Of a stretch of 64,000 bases of DNA, positions 23,514-30,478 are shown piece after piece. The DNA lies in contig NZ_RBIL01000002.1 in assembly GCF_003633755.1 (NCBI RefSeq), forward strand, positions 62,001 through 126,000. The letters are read 5' to 3'. The position numbers and the translations under genes were made by a program. Position 1 is the stretch's first letter, and each line of letters opens with the position of its first letter. The notes under the pieces were generated by a model that saw only the letters and a program-made list of their open reading frames with translations, had not been told where the DNA came from and ran no database searches. Source of the stretch: Solirubrobacter pauli (lineage in GTDB: Bacteria; Actinomycetota; Thermoleophilia; Solirubrobacterales; Solirubrobacteraceae).

Positions 23514-24233
23514 ATGTACGGTCGCCGTGTGCGAGACGAGTTGAACGCGGTTACGCGCATGCTCGAGCAACAGCGGAGAGTCGGCGAGATGCTCGAAGGC
23601 GGCAGCGTCGGGCGCATGCTCGAGCAACAGCGGAAAGTCCGCGAGATGCTCGAAGGCGGCAGCGTCGGGCGCATGCTCGAGCAACAGCGGAAAGTCCGCG
23701 AGATGCTCGAAGGCGGCAGCGTCGGGCGCATGCTTGAACAGCAGCGGAAAGTCCGCGAGATGCTCGAAGGCGGCAACGTCGGCCAGATCTTCGAAACGCA
23801 GCAGCGACTCCAGCAGATCATGCGCTCGATTGCGGGCCCATCCGGACTCGCCGCAGCGCTTGCTGGAGACGCGATGCCTTCGCTGCAGCTAGCGACGATT
23901 GTCTCGGACATCAGCTTCGCCACGGACGACACCGCTCAAATGGACCTGAGCGAAGAACTGCAAGCAGCAGAGAATGAGCTCGGACCCCCCGTAGAGCACG
24001 TCTGGTGGCTAGCGCGCCTCCCGTGGACGCGACAGATCGGATTGCTAGTTGCCCTCCTCGAAGCCATCGCGAAGGCCACGGAATTCGAAGGCGAGATCAC
24101 TGGCACGGCACTGCCGCCTGCGTACTACACAGCCATCGACGTGCTAGTCGCCCTCGCGGCTGTGCTGTTGATCTGGATCGAAGCTACGGGCGGTTCCCCC
24201 GCCCACTCGGACCTAGATAACGCCGACGACTGA
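23514..24233 (+). CDS. Coiled-coil repeat protein with C-terminal transmembrane helix
   Basis: Not recognised. From ATG 23514 the 239-residue product has four tandem 19-residue units (RMLEQQRKVREMLEGGSVG) at residues 15-90, predicted as an amphipathic helical or coiled-coil rod, then a degenerate unit (QIFETQQRLQQIM). An acidic middle follows (about 135-165), and one clear transmembrane helix lies near 205-222 (AIDVLVALAAVLLIWIEA) with a 15-residue acidic tail. It begins 137 bases after qatD on the same strand and could be an accessory membrane component of that operon. In-frame ATGs at 23436 and 23502 are alternatives; the added residues look non-coding. Confidence 0.6.
   Translation: MYGRRVRDELNAVTRMLEQQRRVGEMLEGGSVGRMLEQQRKVREMLEGGSVGRMLEQQRKVREMLEGGSVGRMLEQQRKVREMLEGGNVGQIFETQQRLQQIMRSIAGPSGLAAALAGDAMPSLQLATIVSDISFATDDTAQMDLSEELQAAENELGPPVEHVWWLARLPWTRQIGLLVALLEAIAKATEFEGEITGTALPPAYYTAIDVLVALAAVLLIWIEATGGSPAHSDLDNADD
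23556..23783 (+). repeat. Four tandem 57-bp repeats inside the coiled-coil gene
   Basis: Units start at 23556, 23613, 23670 and 23727. Units 2 and 3 appear identical at the base level. Unit 1 differs at two positions in GGAGAGTCGGC, and unit 4 has synonymous drift (CTTGAACAG) and an Asn codon for Ser. Synonymous identity points to recent expansion by slippage or recombination. 57 is a multiple of three, so changes in copy number keep the reading frame. Confidence 0.95.
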
Positions 24234-24336
24234 CTGGCGGGACACTCTAGGAAGCAAGCCGCGAAGGTTGCCCAGAGCACGGGTCGTTGGCGAAAGTGCA
24301 CGCGCGTTCCGGACTATTTCTCTGCTCGAATGGGGC

Positions 24337-25077
24337 TCATGGGACAGTGCCGTTCCAGCCCGCCTCCTCGATGCGGCGGTAGTTGGGCGTGACGGCAAGC
24401 GCGTCCAGCACCCGCTCAGCAAGCGCCCGCGCTGAATGGATCGCGCACTCGGTGCACCCGTGCCCGAGCCCGTGATCCGGCCACCAAGGATTGCCGGAGC
24501 CGTTCATCAGTTGGTTCGAGGGGAACTTGCCTCTTAGCCTCTTCTCAAGTTCGTGCTCCTCGTCGGCAGCGATGTTCTCGGGCTTGAAATGCACAAGCGC
24601 GTTGCGAATTCGGACAAGGAGCGCCGCATCCTGGAACGGCTGGGCGCCGCGATCGAGCGGCGGGAGGCCGGCGCACTCCAGCATCCATTGCCATTTCTCG
24701 ACCGGATCCGTGTTCCGCCCGTTCTTCGTCGCGCGCCACACCATCGCCATCGATGCGACAGTGGGAGGACTGAGGGGCGAGAGATAGCCATCCTCGCGCA
24801 GTCCGTGACCATCGTGGGCGTCTTGGAATAGCTCGCTTGCCGCCGCCTCCAGGAAAGCACCTGATGCAATGACGGAAGCGGCCGCGAGAGAGCGATGAGC
24901 CATCTCGAACCGAGGACGTTCACCCTCGGCCGCTTCGAACTCGCCCACGAGTCGACTCGTGTGCATGGCGGTCCAGAGGAAGTTGGTCGAGAAGTAGTTG
25001 CGCATTGACAGCCTAATCCCCACGGCTACGCTTTCCTCGCTCGCGATTCCCAGGCTGACGCGCTTGGCATCGCTCAT
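24337..25077 (-). CDS. HEPN-motif protein (possible RNase effector)
   Basis: A 246-residue all-helical protein with RNALVH at residues 158-163, which fits the HEPN catalytic form R-N-x3-H. An upstream helix (ASGAFLEAAASELFQDA, about 71-87) resembles the HEPN fold of MAE_28990-like and DUF-type families. A Cys/His cluster occurs late (HGLGHGCTECAIHSA). HEPN proteins are metal-independent RNases common in toxin-antitoxin and abortive-infection systems. No antitoxin-like partner (MNT nucleotidyltransferase) adjoins it. ATG 25077 (MSDAKRVSLG) was chosen over a TTG 11 codons upstream. The 103 bases between it and the coiled-coil gene show nothing else. Confidence 0.6.
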   Translation of the reverse strand: MSDAKRVSLGIASEESVAVGIRLSMRNYFSTNFLWTAMHTSRLVGEFEAAEGERPRFEMAHRSLAAASVIASGAFLEAAASELFQDAHDGHGLREDGYLSPLSPPTVASMAMVWRATKNGRNTDPVEKWQWMLECAGLPPLDRGAQPFQDAALLVRIRNALVHFKPENIAADEEHELEKRLRGKFPSNQLMNGSGNPWWPDHGLGHGCTECAIHSARALAERVLDALAVTPNYRRIEEAGWNGTVP

Positions 25078-25128
25078 AACGGCGATCGTGGCACGCCGCT
25101 CGGTCGTCAAGCGCTAGGGGCACTGCGC

Positions 25129-25144
25129 CACTACCGCTTGCGCG
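25129..25144 (+). repeat. Island motif, copy A
   Basis: CACTACCGCTTGCGCG, a one-base-shorter variant of CACT-N5-CTTTGCGCG, lies in the 150-base gap between the HEPN and SEFIR genes. Three further copies occur at 26864, 26911 and 27967, all in the same orientation. Confidence 0.5.
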
Positions 25145-25227
25145 AGACCCGGGTGGGCCTATCGACGCCGGGTGATCCTCTCTCAGCGTCGGCGGCAATT
25201 GGCGTATTCCCAAGCCGGAGACGTGGA

Positions 25228-26724
25228 CTAGAGGAGCTGCAGGCCTGTCGTCGTGACCTTCAGAATTGACGTTGCGTCTCGTGCGTCGAGACACTTCTGT
25301 TCGATGGCGCTGCGGCCATAGCTCTCGACAGCGTCAGCGATCATTGAAGGCAGGAAGGCCGGTTCGCTTGCCAGGACACTCCCGCTCAACTCGACCACGA
25401 TCGTCCGTTTCGCCTCGCCCCTTCGAAGGTCCCATCGAAACCGCCGGTGGTCGGCCAACGGTTGAAGCTCGTTGGGGCCGTCGACGATCGCCCACTTGTC
25501 GTCGGCCTCACCCTCAAGCGAGCGCGTCGCACGAAGCAGACCCTCGAGTAGCGCTCGTTGTCGAGCGGGTTGAACCGCATGCGATGCGGCGGGGTCTGAC
25601 ATTTCGGTCTCGGCGGTTTCGGCCATATTCAGATCGACGAGCTGCCGATCCAGCTCTTCAGCTTCGTGCAGCCGCTGTTCGCGCACGGTCCTGACAGGAA
25701 CCTCGGTAGGCGCATTTGACGGTTCCTTCAAAGCGCGGGGCGGGAACACCGGGATGCGACCCAGCGCCGGCATCGGGTACGCCGGCTGATCGGTCAAGGT
25801 TCGGAGCAGATCTTCGAGCGACTCGGCGTTGGCGAGGCTACTAATGGCGAAGTGCTGCAGAGCTCGGAGCTCCAGCGGAATATCAGCGATGCCAGCTCCG
25901 GGCAAGATGACAACCTTCACGCGTCGCTGGAAGTCGGCTTGATTCTCGTCGAACATTCCGCGAAGTGCTCGTGCTTCACGGGCGGCGCCCGCCCCTTCGG
26001 TAGGGGCGTTCGTCCCGTCCCATCGTTCGCGGTATGGAGCGCTGACGGCGATCAGGATGAAATCGCATCGCTGAATGCGGTCGGTGCCGAAGGTCTGCCA
26101 GTTGACGCCAGGATCGTTCAGATGGAAGAGATCTACGTCAGTGTCGACTCCCGAAGTCCGTAAGAGACCGGTGAACTCGGCGATTGTTCGCTCCCAGTCC
26201 GCGGCGCGCGTCGTTGACCAGTCGCTTCCTCGATGAGCCCACGAAACGAAAGCCGTCGGTGCCGCGGCGCCGCGAGACGAGACGGGCGTCGCGTCGAACG
26301 GTGTTCTGAGCGCCGTTAACTCGCCAGAGAGGACGACGTCATCGCTAACGACCGTTCCCGCGGAATCCACAAGTTCCAATCGCAGGATCTGTTCGTCTCC
26401 GCTGATATCTGCGCTGTAGCGCTGCCGCCGCTGCAAGAAGTCCGCACGGGCGTTCTCCTCATCAGGCCACCACGCGCCGCCCGGCTCGCGCCCAGGTAGC
26501 CGGACTCGTACCTCCCAGTGGTCTCCCTCCTTCGCGCCAGCGTGGATCGCCACAGCGGTGGCGCTCATCTGCGGAGGCCGTCGCAACGGGGGGCTGCCGA
26601 CCGTGACCAGGTTATGCGGGTGCCGCTCGGCCAGTTCCCAGGCGAAGCGCTCCGGACCGTCAAGCAGTTGGAACGCGTCGTCCGCACTGAGAACGCGAGT
26701 TGTCGAGTACTGCGGTCGGGGCAC
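25228..26724 (-). CDS. SEFIR/TIR-domain protein (putative immune effector or sensor)
   Basis: A 498-residue protein with a SEFIR-type TIR domain at residues about 155-320. It shows TAFVSWAHRGSDW as strand A, DVDLFHLNDPGVNW, RCDFILIAVSAPYRERW as strand D, and GAAREARAL with E250 as a candidate catalytic Glu; VKVVILPGAGIADIPLEL follows. The N-terminal 150 residues are beta-rich and unassigned. The C-terminal 170 include a helical linker (QRLHEAEELDRQLVDLNMAE) and an alpha/beta end. Bacterial TIR/SEFIR proteins often cleave NAD or signal during phage defence. GTG 26724 is used; GAGG lies so close that the start may be slightly different. Confidence 0.7.
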   Translation of the reverse strand: MPRPQYSTTRVLSADDAFQLLDGPERFAWELAERHPHNLVTVGSPPLRRPPQMSATAVAIHAGAKEGDHWEVRVRLPGREPGGAWWPDEENARADFLQRRQRYSADISGDEQILRLELVDSAGTVVSDDVVLSGELTALRTPFDATPVSSRGAAAPTAFVSWAHRGSDWSTTRAADWERTIAEFTGLLRTSGVDTDVDLFHLNDPGVNWQTFGTDRIQRCDFILIAVSAPYRERWDGTNAPTEGAGAAREARALRGMFDENQADFQRRVKVVILPGAGIADIPLELRALQHFAISSLANAESLEDLLRTLTDQPAYPMPALGRIPVFPPRALKEPSNAPTEVPVRTVREQRLHEAEELDRQLVDLNMAETAETEMSDPAASHAVQPARQRALLEGLLRATRSLEGEADDKWAIVDGPNELQPLADHRRFRWDLRRGEAKRTIVVELSGSVLASEPAFLPSMIADAVESYGRSAIEQKCLDARDATSILKVTTTGLQLL

Positions 26725-26863
26725 CTCATCGACGGTAGCGAGGCGGCCGGACGAGCCACACCTCGCGCCGTTCGAGGGGTCCAGTAACTGTCCCGGCGGC
26801 TGAGAGTCTCGGCTTCAGAAGGTCGTTCTCGGGCGGCACGAGATCGTCTCGCTCCCCCGCCTG

Positions 26864-26880
26864 CACTGTCACTTTGCGCG
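26864..26880 (+). repeat. Island motif, copy B
   Basis: CACTGTCACTTTGCGCG lies in the 232-base divergent region between the SEFIR gene and the HNH-like gene, followed by AGAAG as in copy D. I see no other feature in this region besides copies B and C. Confidence 0.55.
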
Positions 26881-26910
26881 AGAAGGGACGGTCACTCGAA
26901 CCCGTGGCGG

Positions 26911-26927
26911 CACTACCGCTTTGCGCG
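26911..26927 (+). repeat. Island motif, copy C
   Basis: CACTACCGCTTTGCGCG lies 47 bases after copy B and 29 bases before ATG 26957. Its position near the start could make it an operator, and its identity with copy A in the first nine bases argues against chance. Confidence 0.55.
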
Positions 26928-26956
26928 GGAGCGACGGCAATGTCAGGATCGCGCGT

Positions 26957-27412
26957 ATGGCTCTCCTGAACGTTGACGACCGCGAGCTTCGTGCCGCACG
27001 GGTCGCGCACGTGCTCGCGCGTGGCGTCCGTGACGAGGAGGTCGCCCCAGCGGACGCGCTTCGCATCCTTCGACACGAATTGCGTCGCCGTAACACCAAT
27101 AGGGCGCTGAAGCTTCCGTTGCGGTCGAAGGAGGCCCAGAGAGTCATCGACGAGTACGGCCCCGCAGGGCCGCCGAAGAATGGCTCTAACGACGCGCTGC
27201 ATGCCGACCACCTGTGGCCGCTTACTGAAGAGACGCTTCGCACGACGACTAGCGTCGAAGCTTGGGTTGACGAGCTGAGGCGCCTGTCGGCGGTCGCCGT
27301 CGTCACTGCCCTCGAGAACTACAGGCTGATGGCGGCAGAGAAAAAGAATCTCTGGGGCCCCGACAAGTACGCCGCTTCCGGGGTCGAGCTCATCGAGGTC
27401 GCGACGCACTGA
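26957..27412 (+). CDS. Small protein with degenerate HNH-like segment
   Basis: Not firmly recognised. The 151-residue product has HADHLWPLT at residues 82-90 and ALENYRLMAAEKKN at 118-131. This resembles the DH...EN...N pattern of HNH/ENDO VII nucleases but lacks the CxxC zinc pairs and a clear final His. It may be a nuclease relic, a distinct nuclease subfamily or an unrelated fold. It sits 71 bases before the EVE-like gene on the same strand and is probably co-transcribed with it. ATG 26957 (MALLNVDDRE) was chosen over an upstream ATG because the latter would read through motif copy C. Confidence 0.5.
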   Translation: MALLNVDDRELRAARVAHVLARGVRDEEVAPADALRILRHELRRRNTNRALKLPLRSKEAQRVIDEYGPAGPPKNGSNDALHADHLWPLTEETLRTTTSVEAWVDELRRLSAVAVVTALENYRLMAAEKKNLWGPDKYAASGVELIEVATH

Positions 27413-27483
27413 CCCGCGTCGTAGGGGCCGTGCGCCTGCGCTGGGCGGTTGCATCGATTCGCGCCTTCGAGTAGGAACTCGCA

Positions 27484-27912
27484 ATGGCTTACTGGCTCGT
27501 GAACTCGGGAACGAAAGAAGAACCCTGGACAAGCGACCTTCACCGTCTCTATCGCGAATGGAACGAGACCGAAGGTCCGGTTCAGAAATTCCCAGAGACG
27601 CAACGGCCCGCAACGATGCGCCACGGGGACATCCTCATCCACCGAGCAGTCGGGTCACCAGACCGGATCGTCGCTGTAGCCGAAGTCTGCTCCGCCGTTC
27701 AGCCGGCGAGCAAGGGTTCGCGCTGGGCATGGCAAGTTCAGCGACGATTGCTTCATGTCTGCGTGGACTTGTCAGCAGCACCCACGTTGGCAGAGATCAA
27801 CGAGGAGGGCGCGCGACGGCTCCGCGTCTTCAAGGCGATGCCTATTTCGCATGGCCAGATGGCCCACCGTCTCATCAAGGCGGCCGGAACGCCGTGGGAC
27901 GACCAGGCGTGA
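27484..27912 (+). CDS. EVE/PUA-like domain protein
   Basis: A 142-residue protein resembling EVE-type PUA-like domains, which bind modified bases. YWLVNSGTKEEPWTSDLHRLYREW is the family-like start (compare YWLFKxEP in EVE), GDILIHRAVGSPDRIVAVAEVCSA is the central strand pair with the expected aromatic pocket nearby (WAWQVQRRLLHVCVDL), and a short C-terminal helix ends in HRLIKAAGTPW. EVE domains occur in modification-dependent restriction, including fusions to McrB or nucleases. Together with the upstream HNH-like gene this could be a split modified-DNA restriction unit; that is inference. Confidence 0.45.
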   Translation: MAYWLVNSGTKEEPWTSDLHRLYREWNETEGPVQKFPETQRPATMRHGDILIHRAVGSPDRIVAVAEVCSAVQPASKGSRWAWQVQRRLLHVCVDLSAAPTLAEINEEGARRLRVFKAMPISHGQMAHRLIKAAGTPWDDQA

Positions 27913-27966
27913 GCCGGTAGCGCTCTATCTAGACGACACGGGCATGCGCCGTCGGCTTGTATGCCC

Positions 27967-27983
27967 CACTGCTGCTTTGCGCG
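27967..27983 (+). repeat. Island motif, copy D
   Basis: CACTGCTGCTTTGCGCG followed by AAAAG lies 54 bases after the EVE-like stop and 76 bases before the right inverted repeat. No other feature is seen from 27913 to 28059. Confidence 0.5.
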
Positions 27984-28059
27984 AAAAGCGACTGCGAACA
28001 TCGCCTGCGCAGGGATCGGCACGCGCACCGGTCGTCGCGATGAGCTTGGTCTCGCGCCG

Positions 28060-28408
28060 GCCAGCTTGGGTCTATGCCAAGCGGTTTGCGCCCGAGAGCA
28101 CCGAAGGGCCAGAGATGTCAGGGAAGACCGCCCGAGGGCGCGGTCCCACGGGAACGCCGCGGCGATCAAGCGGGAGGGCTGACTTGATCTCTGGGAAGCC
28201 AAGGAGACAAAAGGCCACGGCCTCCCACCGGCGGCCTCCCTCAGCACGCGCCGGCAAAGAGAAGCCGCAGCACTAAGCCAGACCGGTTCCTGGGCGGCAC
28301 GCGGCGGTACCTCCCGGCACACTTAAGAGCCCCGCGACGCACCCAGACCGAAGCGCGAGTTCAGGGGCGAGTGCAGGGAGGTGCCGACGCGGGCCGCCTA
28401 CCAACGGC
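28060..28408 (-). repeat. 349-bp inverted repeat, right copy (island boundary)
   Basis: Reverse complement of 17180-17528 with two visible differences. In the 54-residue basic frame one falls as a Thr to Ser change and the other, upstream, is synonymous (TTC/TTT). Outside the repeat ends the flanks are unrelated (left GACGAGTC, right AACCGTCAAG), and I see no target-site duplication. From 28409 to 28492 there is only the leader of the next gene. Confidence 0.9.
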
Positions 28409-28492
28409 AACCGTCAAGAACCGCGAACGCTCACGCTTTTGCGCTCATCCGACTCGGAGGGGGAGCAACTGGCGCGCGTTACGCTGCGCCCC

Positions 28493-28948
28493 ATGAAGGC
28501 CCGCCGCGCAATCGCGAGCGACACGTCGATGGGCGTCACCGGCGTGGTCGCCGGGATCGTCGTGCTGGTCCTCTCGCGGGACGTCGAACGCGAGCTGGAC
28601 TGGTTCGCGCTCGCGCTGATCGCGTTCTTCATCGTGGCGGCGATCGTGAACGTCGCGTTGTGCGTCCGCCAGCTGCGCCGGCCCGAGGTTCTGCCGGAGG
28701 CGGCGAGGTTGTTGACCTGGCGCGAGACGGCCGTTCGCGTTGTCCCCTGGGGCATCGTGCCGTTCGCGGCCGTCGTCTTCACCGCCGCGTCTTCGCCGAG
28801 CGGGGCGACCTGGGCGCTGGGGCTCGGCTGCCTGCTGCTCGGCCTGGTGACCTGCGGCTTGGCGGCGCTGACCGCGCAGGCGGAGCGGCGACGCGGGACG
28901 CACGTGTTCCGTGTCGGCGGCCGCTACGCCCTGTTCGTCACCCGCTGA
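28493..28948 (+). CDS. Four-TM integral membrane protein
   Basis: Function not known. The 151-residue product has four hydrophobic segments (VTGVVAGIVVLVLS, ALALIAFFIVAAIVNVALCV, VVPWGIVPFAAVVFTAA, GLGCLLLGLVTCGLAALTA) and a short basic C-terminus. ATG 28493 (MKARRAIAS) gives a positive N-terminus. It is the first chromosomal gene after the island, and its 3' end overlaps the convergent TetR gene by 25 bases. Confidence 0.65.
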   Translation: MKARRAIASDTSMGVTGVVAGIVVLVLSRDVERELDWFALALIAFFIVAAIVNVALCVRQLRRPEVLPEAARLLTWRETAVRVVPWGIVPFAAVVFTAASSPSGATWALGLGCLLLGLVTCGLAALTAQAERRRGTHVFRVGGRYALFVTR

Positions 28949-29535
28949 CGGTTCACGGCGAGGATCTCGTCGGAGAGGTCGGGCTCCACGAGCCGGACCG
29001 CGCGTGAGAGGACGATGGCCCCGACGATCTCGGTCAGCAGCGCGATCGATCGGCGGCGTGCCTCTTCCGGGTCGAGCGTCTCACCGCGCTCAGTCGCTTC
29101 GAGCTGCTGGGCGGCGTCGAAGCGCTCGATGTAGCCGCGGACGCCCTCGGCGTAGGCGGCCTGGATCTCGGGTCCGTGGCGGCCGGCGTCGCTGACCAGC
29201 GCTGCCGACGGACACCCGCCGTCGGGCCGGTCGCGGTGCCCGGGGGAGAGGTAGGTGGCCACGGTCTCCGCCAGCGAGGGGCGGTCGGGGTCTGCCTCGT
29301 CGCTGCTCCGCGCGACCGTCGCCAGTGACGTCGCGAAGGCGTCCTCGAAGACAGCGACCGCGAGCGCGTCCTTGGAGGCGAAGTGGTTGTAGAAGCCGCC
29401 GTGGGTCATGCCCGCGCCCTTCATGAGCGCCGCGATCCCGATCGCGTCGATCCCGTCGGATCGAAAACGGGGGCTCGCGGCGTCGACGATGCGCTGACGC
29501 GTCTGGGCCATGTCGTGCTCGGAGATCCGCGGCAT
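28924..29535 (-). CDS. TetR-family repressor of the adjacent NmrA oxidoreductase
   Basis: A 203-residue regulator. The N-terminal helix-turn-helix is IGIAALMKGAGMTHGGFYNHFASKDAL, and the C-terminal ligand domain is of the YxaF/LmrA-like type (GCPSAALVSDAGRHGPEIQAAY). It is divergent from the NAD-binding oxidoreductase at 29617, with two copies of a 24-bp operator between them. This family commonly responds to electrophiles or flavonoids. Confidence 0.9.
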   Translation of the reverse strand: MPRISEHDMAQTRQRIVDAASPRFRSDGIDAIGIAALMKGAGMTHGGFYNHFASKDALAVAVFEDAFATSLATVARSSDEADPDRPSLAETVATYLSPGHRDRPDGGCPSAALVSDAGRHGPEIQAAYAEGVRGYIERFDAAQQLEATERGETLDPEEARRRSIALLTEIVGAIVLSRAVRLVEPDLSDEILAVNRQRVTNRA

Positions 29536-29565
29536 GCGGCAGTCCTTTCAACCTCTCCTTGACTT

Positions 29566-29613
29566 TAAGATGATGGGCGTCATCCTGGATAAGATGATGT
29601 CCATCATCCAGAA
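29566..29613. promoter_or_regulatory. Tandem TetR operators
   Basis: Two 24-base copies of TAAGATGATG-N4-TCATCC begin at 29566 and 29590. The second contains the perfect palindrome GATGATG-TC-CATCATC (29593-29608). The exact 24-base period places two repressor dimers close together on the shared promoter region of both divergent genes. Confidence 0.8.
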
Positions 29614-29616
29614 TAC

Positions 29617-30474
29617 GTGAGCACGATCCTCGTCACCGGCGCGAGCGGCCATCTCGGCCGCCTGACGCTCCGGCACCTCCTCGAACGGCGGCCCGCCAGC
29701 GAGCTCGTGGGCCTGGCCCGCGACCCGGAGAAGGCCGCCGACCTTGCCGCCCTGGGCATCGAGATCCGGACGGGGGACTACTTCGACCCCGATGCGCTGA
29801 CGCGTGCCTTCGCGGGCGTCGAGAAGGTGCTGCTGGTGCCCACGCACGCCTTCACCGACCGCCAGACCCAGCACGCCAACGTGATCGCCGCGGCGGAGAC
29901 GGCCGGCGTCGAGCAGCTCGTCTACACGCCGATCATCCGCAAGGCCGGCTCGCGCTTCGAGCTGCCGCAGGTCACGGAGCCCGACGCCTTCACCGTGCAG
30001 ACGCTGGCGGCGTCAGGCCTGCGGTCCACGATCCTCGGCCATCCGCCGTACCTCGAGAACCTCCCGTTTTACATCGGGAGCGAGGCGTTCGAATCCGGCG
30101 TCCGCGTCCCGGCCGGAGACGGCAAGGTCGCGTCGGCGACACGTGCGGATCTCGCCGAGGCGCAGGCCGTGGTCCTGACCGAGCGTGGGCACGAGGGCAA
30201 GACGTACGCCCTGCACGGCGGTCCGCCGGTGTCGTTCGCCGATGTCGCCGAGATCCTGTCGGAGATCCGCGGCACCACCGTCCGCTACGTGCCGCTGTCG
30301 GAGGAGGAGTACGTTGAGCGGATGATCGCCGGCGGCCTGCCGGAACCCGCCGCCGCGTTCGCGCTGAGCTGGGTCCGCGCCATCAACGGCGGCGAATGGG
30401 ACGAGCAGCCCGGTGACCTCGAGCGGCTGCTCGGCCGCACGCCCACCACGCCCGCCGAGCACCTGCGCGGCTAG
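29617..30474 (+). CDS. NmrA/QOR2-like NAD(P)-binding oxidoreductase
   Basis: A 285-residue SDR-type Rossmann protein of the NmrA/quinone oxidoreductase 2 group. It starts ILVTGASGHLGRLTLRHLL (GxxGxxG), has GLARDPEKA as the cofactor-specificity strand, and shows substrate-side motifs LVYTPIIRKAGS and ILGHPPYLENLPF. QOR2-like enzymes reduce quinones with NADPH or sense the redox state. GTG 29617 lies directly after the tandem operators, so the gene should be strongly repressed by the divergent TetR. Confidence 0.88.
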   Translation: MSTILVTGASGHLGRLTLRHLLERRPASELVGLARDPEKAADLAALGIEIRTGDYFDPDALTRAFAGVEKVLLVPTHAFTDRQTQHANVIAAAETAGVEQLVYTPIIRKAGSRFELPQVTEPDAFTVQTLAASGLRSTILGHPPYLENLPFYIGSEAFESGVRVPAGDGKVASATRADLAEAQAVVLTERGHEGKTYALHGGPPVSFADVAEILSEIRGTTVRYVPLSEEEYVERMIAGGLPEPAAAFALSWVRAINGGEWDEQPGDLERLLGRTPTTPAEHLRG

Positions 30475-30478
30475 GCGG

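Noticed and set aside
23556-23783. CRISPR-like repeat array
   Set aside because: The units are directly tandem with no spacers and are in frame within a protein.
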